Positions 27,652 through 36,479 of a stretch of 64,000 nucleotides of DNA are shown piece by piece. The notes beneath the pieces are model-generated. The model did not search any database. It was given only the letters and a program-made list of their open reading frames with translations, and was not told where the DNA came from. Every line of letters begins with the position of its first letter. Positions within the stretch are counted from its first letter, which is position 1. The DNA comes from Stieleria neptunia (GTDB lineage: Bacteria; Planctomycetota; Planctomycetia; Pirellulales; Pirellulaceae): the NCBI RefSeq assembly GCF_007754155.1, contig NZ_CP037423.1, positions 7,002,938 to 7,066,937 of the forward strand. Reading direction: 5' to 3'. The position numbers and the translations under genes are program-made.

Positions 27652-28371
27652 ATGGACAGATTTCTATTGCTGCAAATCCGCAATGCGGACGACCTGATGC
27701 GTGATCAAGAAATCGGGTGTTTTGCCAGGGCGTTGAACTGTGACCGGGCGCAGATCGGGGTTCATGATTTGTTGGCCGGACCGCCAACGATTCAAGAACT
27801 CGATGCCGTCGACGTTGTTCTGCTGGGGGGCAGCGGTGACTACTCGGTCGCCGAGGGTGGAGACTGGCTGCCACCGGCGTTGCTGGCGATGTGGGAGTTG
27901 TATGAACTGGGCAAACCCACCTTTGCGTCCTGCTGGGGATTCCAGGCGATGGCCAAGGCGCTCGGCGGTGAAGTCGTGACCGACGCTTCACGCGCCGAAC
28001 TGGGCTCCATCGAAGTTCAATTGACCCAGGCCGGTCGTGACGATCCACTGTTCGGCCCGTTGGGGGACCGCTTCCTTGCCCCGATGGGACACCAGGATTG
28101 CGTCGTCCAATTGCCCCCACAAGCCGTCTTGTTGGCGGAAAGTGAAACGAACCAAAACCAGGCGTTTCGCGTCAAGGATCGGCCGATCTATGGGACCCAA
28201 TTTCATCCCGAACTGGACCGCCTCGCCTTCATCCAACGGATCCACGCCTATCCGGCCTACGTCAAATCGATCACCGGAGAATCGCTGGAAGCGTTCGAGG
28301 CGAGCGTGCAAGACACGCCCGCGACCGACCAATTGCTCGGCCGGTTCATGCAGTTGCTGCGCGACGCGTAG
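27652..28371 (+). CDS. Class I glutamine amidotransferase (GMP synthase-like)
   Basis: 239 residues from ATG 27652 (an ATG at 27643 and a GTG at 27601 are in frame). A single GATase-1 domain: nucleophile C94 in ASCWGFQAMAKALGG and the H185/E187 pair in GTQFHPELD make the usual triad. The stretch DAVDVVLLGGSGDYSV matches GMP-synthase-like amidotransferases that are not fused to a synthase. It would release ammonia from glutamine for an unknown partner, or act on gamma-glutamyl compounds. The TAG stop lies inside a short repeat (28366-28389). Confidence 0.85.
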   Translation: MDRFLLLQIRNADDLMRDQEIGCFARALNCDRAQIGVHDLLAGPPTIQELDAVDVVLLGGSGDYSVAEGGDWLPPALLAMWELYELGKPTFASCWGFQAMAKALGGEVVTDASRAELGSIEVQLTQAGRDDPLFGPLGDRFLAPMGHQDCVVQLPPQAVLLAESETNQNQAFRVKDRPIYGTQFHPELDRLAFIQRIHAYPAYVKSITGESLEAFEASVQDTPATDQLLGRFMQLLRDA

Positions 28372-28427
28372 GGCATGCTGTGCATGCCGATTGTCTGCGT
28401 GAAGCGTAGGGCATGCTGTGCATGCCG
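28366..28427. repeat. Two direct copies of a GCGTAGGGCATGCTGTGCAT repeat
   Basis: Copies begin at 28366 and 28404 (24 bp each, 38 bp apart), each holding the hairpin GCATGC-TGT-GCATGC. The first supplies the stop codon of the amidotransferase gene. They fill the convergent gap before the amidohydrolase gene. Confidence 0.75.
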
Positions 28428-28447
28428 GTTGTCACGCACAGCGTGAC

Positions 28448-31400
28448 CTACCTCCCGCGATGGCAACTGCAACCGACCGCATCGGATGCCGTCGCCAACA
28501 CCCCCGCACCTGCGTTGCCTTCCCAATAGAATTCTGCCCGGGGCGCATTGTCTCCGATGCGATTCATCCGATCGGCTTCGAACAGGTTGCCGTTGGCGAT
28601 CACGAATTGGATCTTTTCCGAATCGCGAATCTGCTTGGTCGGGTCGGCGCCCCGGCGAATCACGATCAGGTCCGCCAACTTGCCCGCTTCGATCGATCCC
28701 AGATCGTCATCCAGCCCCAAATACTTCGCTCCATTGATCGTTCCACAGCGGAGTGCCTGCATGGGAGTCATTCCTCCCTGCACGAAACTCCACATTTCCC
28801 AGTGCGTGCAGATTCCCGGAAGTTGCCCATGACCGCCGGTTTGAACCAGCCCGCCTTGCTCGACCACTTGTCTGGCGATCTCCGCGACCTTGATGTGGTT
28901 GTAATCTTCCAGCGGTGATTTTTCGCGGCGCCGGGCGCGGGGGTTCAAGATGTGGGGTGGGATGAAGGTTTTTAAACGCGTGTGCAACCACAGGTCGTCG
29001 ATTTCATACCAATAACGCTCGCCGGAAAGACCTCCGTAGGCGACGTTCAACGTCGGTGTGTATCCCACGCCGGTGCCACGCCATAGATCCATGACATCGT
29101 CATAAGCCGTTTGCACCGGCAGGGTGTGTTCGATCCCGGTGTGTCCATCGACGATCATGGTCATGTTGTGCATGAACGTGGAACCGCCTTCGGGGACGAC
29201 CAACATGTCCAGCTTTCGAGCCGCCGCCAAGACTTGCTGCCGTTGATCCCGTCGCGGTTGGTTGTAGCTTTTGACGCTGAACGCACCGACGGCCTGCATG
29301 CGTTTGAGATGGAACTCGGCGTCGGCCAGGGATTCGATTTCGGCTTTGTAGGAACCGGTTGCACCGTACAGAATCTTGCCGGTCGAAAAGGTCCGCGGGG
29401 CATGGATCACGCCCGCCTTGGTCATTTCGCTGGCCGCGAAAATACTGTGCGTGTCATTGCTGGGGTCATGGATCGTGGTGACACCAAACGCCAGACGGGC
29501 GTAATCAATCCAATTCTGTTGAGGCGTGATTCCAGCGGTGGCTTGGGCCCCGTGGGCATGCGTGTCAATCAACCCGGGCAGCACGATTTGTCCCTTGAGA
29601 TTCGTTTTGATCGCATCGTCCGGCAGTTCGACTTGATCGCGGTTTCCTACGGCAACGATCCGATTTCCCCGGATCAGGACGACGCCGTCTTCGATCACTC
29701 CGGCCGGCCCCATCGTCACGATCCGTCCGCCGACCAGTACCCGTGTTGCATCGGGTTGGGCGTGAGGATGGGTGAATCCGATGTGGAGGTTCTGCACGAC
29801 CGGCACAGACGATTCGCCTGCTTCGGTCGCCTCGGGATCGGTCTCCGCATCTTCCTGCTCCGCATCTTCCTGCTCCGCATCTTCCCGCTCTGGATCCGCC
29901 TGCTCCGGTTCAGCACCATCGGTTGCCAACTTGCCCCTCGCCCGGGAAACGTCACAGGTGAACAGTTCCGGTCCGAGGGACCAGTGCAATGCCGAACCGT
30001 CACCGGAGAAATGGACAAAGTCGCCGGCTTGTTCGCTGACCTGGGCGATCGGCAACCCTTTCCCGCCGGGACCGACTTTGATCGCCGACGGGGCGTGAAC
30101 GAAGGGAGTGACATAGACATGGAACCGCTCGATCAGCGCCAGCGACTTGCCGTCCGGCGAGACCTGCAACTCGGTCGCCCAATCACTGGTGTAGTGATCG
30201 CGGGCGTGTTGGCCGGAAAGGTCGACCGAGTACAGGGTGACGTTGTCCGATTCTTTCCCACCGCCGCGGCGGGTCAAGAAGATCCGATCGCCCGAAGCGG
30301 CAAACTGCGGATCGCTCCCCGATTCGGTGATCCGTTCTGCTCCCCCGTCGCGCCAATGGATTTGGTAGACCCCTTGTTCGCGTGACCAAAGCGGTGACCG
30401 CAAATGGCCGCCGCCGCGACGTTCAAACACCACCCGTTTCCCATCGGGTGAAAACGTCGGGTTGGTGTAGTGTCCCGGTTGCTCGGTCACGATCCAGTTT
30501 TCGTCGGCCGCCGGATCGGTCGATGCGATTCGGATCGTCCCGAGATCACGATCATTCCAAGTGGTGTAAACGATGTAGTGTCCGTCACGGGAGAAACACG
30601 GTGCAAATTCAAAGTGTTGAGTTTGATTCGTCAAACGAACCGGGTCACCGTCGGGTAGGGCTTTGGTGTAGATGTATCCCAGTGCTTGATAGGCGACCCG
30701 GTCACCGGTCGGCGACACAGCGACGTCACGCAACATCTTGACGTCAAACTCGTCCTCCGCGACCGGCGTCTTGTGGCGGACGACGGTTTTGACGGTTCGC
30801 TTGTCTCGGATGCGAAAGGGGATGATTTCGGAATCGCCGCTTTCAAGATCGATCCGGCGAATCTTCCCTTTCGCCCAGATCACGATGGATCGACCGTCGG
30901 GGGCGAAATCAAACGCGCTATAGACGCCGTGGATCGCCCACGATTCTTGCATGTCACGTTCCAGGTTGTCATCGACCAGTCGAATCTCGCCCGACTGCAG
31001 ATCGAACAAATGCAATCCGGTCTTCGCCCCGACACGGCGAACAAATGCCAGTGTTTTGCCGTCCGGCGACGGCGTCGGGCGGCAGGCTCCGCCGGGTCCG
31101 CGGATCAGGGTTTCGGTCTCGCCTTCGACCAGATCCAATCGCTTGAACGCGTAGATGCCTTGGTGCGAATTCTTGTCGTACTCAAAGGTGTCGCCCGGCG
31201 TCACGTCTTGGCTGTAATACAGGTAGCGTCCGTCGGGAGAAAAAACCTGTTCGTTGACATCTTTTTGGTCGTTGGGGCGCTTGGTCAGCTGCACGCCCGC
31301 GGTCGCCCCGCTGGCCACGGCATCGCGGTGGTACATCCAAAACTCGCCGGCACCGAGCGAACGTCGGCTGGTGAAGTGTTTGCGACCGACCAGGTACTGA

Positions 31401-31909
31401 CCGTCGGGCGACCAGACTGGATTGCAAATCAACCGATACGTTTCGCTGGTCACCTGGGTCGGCGAAGATCCATCGAGATTGATGATCCACAGGTTGTCGC
31501 CGGCTTTCTTGTTGTTTCCGGTCCGGTCACTGGTCATCGCGATCTGGCTGCCGTCCGGGCTAAAGCGTGGCTGCATTTCCCAAGCGACCGTATTGGTCAA
31601 GTTTTTTGGAAATTGCTTGCCCGTCGCTTCGGTTCCGTCGGCTCCCGTGATCGGCATCAGGTACAGGTCGCCGAGCAGATCGAAGACAATTTGGCCGCCG
31701 TCGGGACTGACATCCAGGTTCATCCAAGTTCCGGTGTCGCAGTCGATCGACTGTTGGCGACTCGGGGCGGGGTAGTTCTCAACGGCCCATTCTTGCGACG
31801 TGTCCAGGTCGGCGGCGACGCTGGGGACCGCGGCGACGACAAACAATAACGTGAGCAAGGAGGCGAGCAGAATCTTAAAGCGGGACGGCATGGTGCAATG
31901 AAAGTTCAT
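28448..31909 (-). CDS. Secreted TolB-like propeller/amidohydrolase fusion
   Basis: ATG 31909 (1153 residues) or ATG 31891 both precede a signal peptide (MPSRFKILLASLLTLLFVVAAVPSVAA). Residues about 60-640 are a series of PD40/WD40-like propeller blades with SPDG motifs (DVSPDGGQIVFD, RFSPDGSQIAMTSD, TFSPDGKRVVFERR). An acidic repeat of E-D-A-E-Q units follows (about 665-700), then an amidohydrolase (about 715-1130): LVGGRIVTMG, GQIVLPGLIDTHAHG with the two metal-binding histidines, later GGHGQLPGI and YLGLDDDLGSIEAGKLADLIVI. Similar fusions are known in marine bacteria. It probably hydrolyses a cyclic amide or peptide-like substrate outside the cytoplasm; the substrate is unknown. Confidence 0.88.
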   Translation of the reverse strand: MNFHCTMPSRFKILLASLLTLLFVVAAVPSVAADLDTSQEWAVENYPAPSRQQSIDCDTGTWMNLDVSPDGGQIVFDLLGDLYLMPITGADGTEATGKQFPKNLTNTVAWEMQPRFSPDGSQIAMTSDRTGNNKKAGDNLWIINLDGSSPTQVTSETYRLICNPVWSPDGQYLVGRKHFTSRRSLGAGEFWMYHRDAVASGATAGVQLTKRPNDQKDVNEQVFSPDGRYLYYSQDVTPGDTFEYDKNSHQGIYAFKRLDLVEGETETLIRGPGGACRPTPSPDGKTLAFVRRVGAKTGLHLFDLQSGEIRLVDDNLERDMQESWAIHGVYSAFDFAPDGRSIVIWAKGKIRRIDLESGDSEIIPFRIRDKRTVKTVVRHKTPVAEDEFDVKMLRDVAVSPTGDRVAYQALGYIYTKALPDGDPVRLTNQTQHFEFAPCFSRDGHYIVYTTWNDRDLGTIRIASTDPAADENWIVTEQPGHYTNPTFSPDGKRVVFERRGGGHLRSPLWSREQGVYQIHWRDGGAERITESGSDPQFAASGDRIFLTRRGGGKESDNVTLYSVDLSGQHARDHYTSDWATELQVSPDGKSLALIERFHVYVTPFVHAPSAIKVGPGGKGLPIAQVSEQAGDFVHFSGDGSALHWSLGPELFTCDVSRARGKLATDGAEPEQADPEREDAEQEDAEQEDAETDPEATEAGESSVPVVQNLHIGFTHPHAQPDATRVLVGGRIVTMGPAGVIEDGVVLIRGNRIVAVGNRDQVELPDDAIKTNLKGQIVLPGLIDTHAHGAQATAGITPQQNWIDYARLAFGVTTIHDPSNDTHSIFAASEMTKAGVIHAPRTFSTGKILYGATGSYKAEIESLADAEFHLKRMQAVGAFSVKSYNQPRRDQRQQVLAAARKLDMLVVPEGGSTFMHNMTMIVDGHTGIEHTLPVQTAYDDVMDLWRGTGVGYTPTLNVAYGGLSGERYWYEIDDLWLHTRLKTFIPPHILNPRARRREKSPLEDYNHIKVAEIARQVVEQGGLVQTGGHGQLPGICTHWEMWSFVQGGMTPMQALRCGTINGAKYLGLDDDLGSIEAGKLADLIVIRRGADPTKQIRDSEKIQFVIANGNLFEADRMNRIGDNAPRAEFYWEGNAGAGVLATASDAVGCSCHRGR

Positions 31910-32286
31910 GGATCGGTTGGCAGGACGCGAACGGGTGCTTCGGACGCACGATAGTGTAGCCACAGGTCGGTCGTCTTGAAGGATCACCCGTCGCAATGGC
32001 TCGCTGTTGCACTTCTCGATGCGATACGGGCACGCCAGTTGCATAGGGGACGAGCCGAAGGGTGCGATCATCGCCCGAGTGATCTCGGCACGTCGTTTCC
32101 TTTTCCGTTTCCTTCCCCCCCAAGCGTTTCCGATCCCGATTCGCCTAGCATTCGTAGAACATCTGGAGGCTGCGTGGTTGACGCGAAATCAACCAGCTTG
32201 GCCGATCAACTGCAGTCAACTTGCTTGTGGCGTGGAAATGCGAATCGAGACCTGCAACGCAAATTGAACAACTGGAGCCATGAATC
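31910..32286. other. Divergent intergenic region
   Basis: 377 bp between the divergently transcribed amidohydrolase and DUF1571 genes. It must contain both promoters, but no convincing -35/-10 pair, palindrome or repeat family of this window was recognised. Confidence 0.4.
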
Positions 32287-33192
32287 ATGAAACCGTCTCC
32301 CTCCGCGCATTGGTTGCCCGCGGTCGCACTGTTGGCACTGACGACCACCCCGCCGGCTGCCGAAGACACGCCGCCGCAACCGTCAACCCGTTTGGTTCGC
32401 TCCAACACCGTCAGTTCCAACCCGCAGCGTGTCGGGATCGAAAAGGCCACCGCTCGCCCAACCGATTCGCTGAACCCGCTACGTGCAATCTTGATTCAGG
32501 GACAAGAAAGCTTGGAACGCTGTCGTCGCGACATCCAAGATTACACCTGCACGCTGATCGCCCAGGAACGGATCGACGGACGACTTCAAAGTGTCAAGTG
32601 CTGCCAAGCCAAAGTCAAACATCACGATGATCCGGGCGCGGACGGCAATGGCTCGATCAGCATCTATCTCAAGTACGAAGCACCCAAATCAATCAAGGGC
32701 CGAGAGGTGCTTTGGATCGACGGTCAAAACGACGGCAAAATGCTTGTCCGCAAAGGCGGATCTCGGCTGGCGTTCATCACCGCACTGATTGAACCGACCA
32801 GCGAGATGGCGACGCAAAACAGTCGGTACACGATCCACGATTTCGGAATCCAGCGTCTGGTCGAACGGATGATCGAGTTCGGGAGCGTCGAATTGGCCGG
32901 CGGCGAATGCCAGACCAACGTGGTCGAGGATGTCGACGTCGATGGACGCCGCTGCAAACTCTTTGAAGTCATCCACCCCGAGCGGCGCGACGATTTGCCG
33001 TTTCATTGTGCCAAAGTCTACATCGACAAAGAACTGCATTTGCCGACTCGGTTTGAAGCGTACGACTGGCCCAGCGAAGACGATGGTCAGCCCGTCTTGA
33101 TCGAACGCTATGCCTACTGTGATCTACAGCTGAACGTCGGTTTGACACCGAAAGACTTCGACAAGAACAGCGCCGAATATCAATTCCGGTAG
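32287..33192 (+). CDS. DUF1571 family secreted protein
   Basis: 301 residues with a hydrophobic N-terminus (MKPSPSAHWLPAVALLALTTTPPAA). From about residue 70 it matches the DUF1571 pattern: LIQGQESLERCRRDIQDYTCTLIAQERIDG, YLKYEAPKSIKGREVLWIDGQNDGKMLVR, FGIQRLVERMIEFG, and the C-terminal AKVYIDKELHLPTRFEAYDWP. The fold is expected to resemble LolA/LolB-like lipid-binding half-barrels. DUF1571 proteins are abundant in planctomycetes and their role is not established. It lies between the amidohydrolase (divergent) and a sulfatase (same strand, separated by a miniature element). Confidence 0.87.
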   Translation: MKPSPSAHWLPAVALLALTTTPPAAEDTPPQPSTRLVRSNTVSSNPQRVGIEKATARPTDSLNPLRAILIQGQESLERCRRDIQDYTCTLIAQERIDGRLQSVKCCQAKVKHHDDPGADGNGSISIYLKYEAPKSIKGREVLWIDGQNDGKMLVRKGGSRLAFITALIEPTSEMATQNSRYTIHDFGIQRLVERMIEFGSVELAGGECQTNVVEDVDVDGRRCKLFEVIHPERRDDLPFHCAKVYIDKELHLPTRFEAYDWPSEDDGQPVLIERYAYCDLQLNVGLTPKDFDKNSAEYQFR

Positions 33193-33326
33193 CCCAATCG
33201 CGAACCCAAACTCCGACATTTGACTTCGCCGATCAGACCAAGGAGACTATCCAGCCCCAAATCTCCCCCCCACGGACGCAGCCTGGAACAGACACCAGCG
33301 TCGCTCAGCCGCATGCCCCAGTCAGG

Positions 33327-33458
33327 CAACGCTGTGAAGCATTTTTTAGCGGCAGGGCGCGCGTCCTCCGGTGTTGTGGCAGAGATGAAGAACCGGAGGG
33401 CTCGCGCCCTGCCGCTAAAACCTCAAGAAACACATGAAAAAAATGCTTCACAGCGTTG
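33327..33458. repeat. 132-bp miniature inverted-repeat element, complete, with 9-bp target duplication
   Basis: Termini CAACGCTGTGAAGC... and its complement form a perfect inverted repeat of 21 bp. The interior carries the TTAGCGGCAGGGCGCG/CGCGCCCTGCCGCTAA palindrome around a 20-30 bp loop. CCAGTCAGG flanks both sides (33318-33326 and 33459-33467). No coding capacity. It lies just upstream of the sulfatase start, and the ATG at 33434 that would extend that gene is inside the element. Confidence 0.88.
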
Positions 33459-33475
33459 CCAGTCAGGAATCCAAC

Positions 33476-35254
33476 ATGACACAGATGTTTGGCAGGTTGA
33501 CGCGATCGGTCGCCAGGCGGTTGCACAACCGATCCATGGCCGTTGCAAGCCTGGTCGGGATCGCACTGCTCACCTCCATCCTTGGTGTGGGGCGTCTGCC
33601 TGCCCAATCGGCCGATCGTCCGAACATCATCTACATCATGTCCGATGACATGGGCTATTCGGATATCGGGTGTTACGGCAGCGAGATCGAGACGCCGAAC
33701 TTGAACGCGCTCGCCGAACACGGGCTGCGTTATACCCAGTTCTACAACACCGCCCGCTGCTGCCCGACGCGGGCGAGTCTGCTGACCGGATTGTATCCGC
33801 ACCAAGCCGGTATCGGCCACATGATGAATGATCGCGGCCACGACGGATACCGCGGCGATCTGAATCGCAACTGCGTCACACTGGCCGAAGCCCTCAAGCC
33901 GGCCGGCTACCGGACCTACCTGTCCGGAAAGTGGCACGTCACCAAAATGATCCGGCCGGAAAACGAAGCCGACAAACACAACTGGCCGCGGCAGCGCGGG
34001 TTCGACCGCTTTTACGGCACCATCCACGGCGCCGGAAGCTTCTTTGATCCAAACACCTTGACCCGTGACAACCAATACATCTCGCCCGCCGCCGATCCCG
34101 AATACGGTCCGGACGATCAAACCAACGGCACGTTTTACTACACCGACGCGATCGCCGATCACGCCGTTCGCTTTATCAACGAACATCATTTCGAAACCGG
34201 CGATCAACCCTTTTTCATGTACGTCAGTTTCACCGCCGCCCACTGGCCGATGCATGCGTTGGAAAAAGACATCGCAAAGTACAAGGGGAAATACGATGCC
34301 GGGTACGACGCGATCCGCACGGCGCGTTACCAAAAGATGATCGACCTGGGCGTGATCGATCCGAATGCGACGACGAAGTTTCCGATCCCTGAAAGGGCCA
34401 AAGAAACCGAATACTGGGAGTGGGACAAACGCAACATGGAAGTCTACGCCGCGATGATCGACAACATGGACCAGGGCATCGGGCGGATCCTCAACGCGCT
34501 CCGCGATACCGGCGAGTTTGAAAACACGCTGATTTGTTTCTTCCAAGACAACGGCGGCTGCGCCGAAAGCTATGGCCGGGGCGGCAACGGCAACGAACGC
34601 AGTCAAACGGCGTCCCTGCCCGCGTTGCCCGACGACTATCTGCAACCCGACATGCAACCCAAACAAACGCGTGACGGATTCCCGGTCCGCGCGGGCAAGG
34701 GGGTGATGGCGGGACCGGCCGACACCTACATCGGTTACGGACGCGCCTGGGCGACCGTCTCCAACACGCCGTTTCGAGAATACAAACACTGGACCCACGA
34801 AGGCGGCATCTCGACGCCGCTGATTGTTCACTGGCCGGCAAAGCTCACCCGTCACGGCGAACTGGAACACACGCCCGGGCATCTGGTCGATCTGATGGCG
34901 ACCGCCGTTGACGTTGCCGGCGCAGAGTATCCGACCGTTTTCCACGGCGGTCAAAAAATCAAGCCGATGGAAGGCAAGAGCTTGGTGCCGACGTTTGACG
35001 GAAAACCGGTCGAACGCGAAGCGATCTACTGGGAACACGAAGGCAATCGTGCGATTCGAGTCGGTGATTACAAATTGGTCGCCAAGGGCGTGAAGGGAAA
35101 CTGGGAACTGTACAACATCGCCGCCGACCGCAGCGAGCAACACAATCTGGCCGACGAACAACCCCAGCGAGTGGCAAAGCTGGCCGCCATGTGGCAGGCT
35201 TACGCCGAGCGGGCCGATGTCTTGCCTCTGAACCCGAGAAGAAACAAACGGTGA
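33476..35254 (+). CDS. Arylsulfatase
   Basis: ATG 33476 (592 residues) is chosen since the upstream in-frame ATG (33434) is part of a mobile repeat. A long signal peptide (residues about 1-45) precedes SADRPNIIYIMSDDMGYSDIGCYGSEIETPNL with the metal-binding aspartates. C95-C-P-T-R99 is the formylglycine site, followed by ASLLTGLYPHQAGIGHM; GYRTYLSGKWHV, FFQDNGGCAE and HWTHEGGISTPLIVHWP are conserved sulfatase segments. It is a periplasmic or exported formylglycine-dependent sulfatase of the arylsulfatase A type, acting on a sulfate ester, probably of an algal polysaccharide (inference from habitat of relatives). It appears monocistronic. Confidence 0.93.
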   Translation: MTQMFGRLTRSVARRLHNRSMAVASLVGIALLTSILGVGRLPAQSADRPNIIYIMSDDMGYSDIGCYGSEIETPNLNALAEHGLRYTQFYNTARCCPTRASLLTGLYPHQAGIGHMMNDRGHDGYRGDLNRNCVTLAEALKPAGYRTYLSGKWHVTKMIRPENEADKHNWPRQRGFDRFYGTIHGAGSFFDPNTLTRDNQYISPAADPEYGPDDQTNGTFYYTDAIADHAVRFINEHHFETGDQPFFMYVSFTAAHWPMHALEKDIAKYKGKYDAGYDAIRTARYQKMIDLGVIDPNATTKFPIPERAKETEYWEWDKRNMEVYAAMIDNMDQGIGRILNALRDTGEFENTLICFFQDNGGCAESYGRGGNGNERSQTASLPALPDDYLQPDMQPKQTRDGFPVRAGKGVMAGPADTYIGYGRAWATVSNTPFREYKHWTHEGGISTPLIVHWPAKLTRHGELEHTPGHLVDLMATAVDVAGAEYPTVFHGGQKIKPMEGKSLVPTFDGKPVEREAIYWEHEGNRAIRVGDYKLVAKGVKGNWELYNIAADRSEQHNLADEQPQRVAKLAAMWQAYAERADVLPLNPRRNKR

Positions 35255-35290
35255 CCGGAATCGTTTGGGCATACGTGTTGGTTTGCAGGC

Positions 35291-35485
35291 TTTAGAGACC
35301 GTCCAGCTTAAGGCGATCGATATTCTGATGTACGATGGCCCTTCCGGGCTGTCGCCCGTGGGGCTCTGCGCGACGACCTAGAAAGGACGTCGTACACCGC
35401 TCCGCCGACCACCTATCCCCCATTCGGTCAGACCCTTCCGATTTGTCGCGTTTCGCGCTAGCCCTAAGCTGGACGGTCTCTTTAA
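35291..35485. repeat. 195-bp MITE-like element with inverted ends
   Basis: TTAGAGACCGTCCAGCTTA near 35292 and the complement of AAAGAGACCGTCCAGCTTA ending near 35485 form 22-24 bp imperfect inverted ends. The interior has TACGATGGCCCTTCCGGGC, shared with the 49-bp repeats at 58213-58359, which are also preceded by ACCGTCCAGC. No target duplication is evident. It occupies the convergent gap between the sulfatase and the ECF sigma gene. Confidence 0.7.
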
Positions 35486-35544
35486 CCGTCAACGGTTGCT
35501 GAATCCCTTATTACTTTTTCCCGTTTCAATCCGTGGTGACGGTG

Positions 35545-36471
35545 TTATTCAGGTTGGGGAATCTGATCATCTGGCCCCACCGACGCACTGAAAAAGCCGA
35601 TGGTGGATTGCACCAATCGGTCGCGGGCAGCCTGGTGATCCTCCGCCGCCGTCTGCGGATTGAGTTCGTCCAGGTTGGCGCGGCAAAAAGAGCACCCCAG
35701 GGTTCGGACGTGAAACTCGATGTAGTCTGCCCACGGCGGTGGCAGAATCCCGAGCGTGAATTTGCCCAACGTACTTCGCTTGGGACAACTGGGACGCTGC
35801 GATTCCCAGACGCGACTCAATAGGTCACTGGCCAATGTCATGTCGTTTCCCCAGTCCCCCAAGGGCTCCGCCGATCGGCTCAAGTCGTCGCGCAGTCGTC
35901 CGATCAAACGTCGTTTGACCACGGCGATTTCGTTTTCGCTGCAGTCCATCACCGCGGCCAACTGTCGGTTGCGTCGCCGTGCGAAGAACAATCCTTCGGC
36001 GATTTGCAACTCTTTGAATCGCTCGCCCGATTGAAGGAATTGAGCGAGGCGACGCACCGCGCCGGCGAGCGCCCGGGTCGCTCGTTCGTCTTGCTCGTCG
36101 CGACGGACGTACCAGCTGACGCCGGGTTCGGTGGAGACCGCGTCGGCGACGACGTCACTTGCATCGGACCCGATGAAGTCACAAACGGGAACCTCACGAT
36201 GGATGCCACTGCGACGGTAATGGTCGATGATGCGATAACGCAGAATCTGAAACAGAAACGATTCCAGTTCACCCTCAGCTCGATAATGTTCTCGCGACGA
36301 CAAGAACGAAACAAACGTTTCTTGAACCAAATCTTCGGCGGTCGCCACGGTTCCCACACGCTTGACCGCAAAAGCGATCAAGCGACGCTGGAAACGATCC
36401 ACGAACTGTCGCCACCCCTCTTGATCCCCCGCCCGGACCAATTCCAGGAGATGTTCGTCGACTTCGTTCAT
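35545..36471 (-). CDS. ECF sigma factor with zinc-finger-like C-terminal extension
   Basis: ATG 36471 (308 residues) lies eight bases after the upstream gene's stop. Region 2 is ELVRAGDQEGWRQFVDRFQRRLIAFAVKRVGTVATAEDLVQETFVSFL; region 4 is degenerate but placed at AEGLFFARRRNRQLAAVMDCSENEIAVVKRRLIGRLRDDL. The protein continues about 110 residues beyond sigma4, with GCSFCRANLDEL (C-x2-C) that recalls the anti-sigma zinc-binding or kinase-associated ECF types known in planctomycetes. It is the last gene of a four-gene minus-strand operon with a Ser/Thr kinase, so control by phosphorylation instead of a classical anti-sigma factor is inferred. Confidence 0.85.
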   Translation of the reverse strand: MNEVDEHLLELVRAGDQEGWRQFVDRFQRRLIAFAVKRVGTVATAEDLVQETFVSFLSSREHYRAEGELESFLFQILRYRIIDHYRRSGIHREVPVCDFIGSDASDVVADAVSTEPGVSWYVRRDEQDERATRALAGAVRRLAQFLQSGERFKELQIAEGLFFARRRNRQLAAVMDCSENEIAVVKRRLIGRLRDDLSRSAEPLGDWGNDMTLASDLLSRVWESQRPSCPKRSTLGKFTLGILPPPWADYIEFHVRTLGCSFCRANLDELNPQTAAEDHQAARDRLVQSTIGFFSASVGPDDQIPQPE

Positions 36472-36479
36472 TGAATGGG

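Noticed and set aside
30686..31849. 387-residue plus-strand frame
   Set aside because: Complementary to the TolB-like blades of the amidohydrolase fusion, whose SPDG motifs mark the coding strand.
33305..35272. 655-residue minus-strand frame opposite the second sulfatase
   Set aside because: Antisense shadow; the plus strand carries the C-C-P-T-R sulfatase signature.
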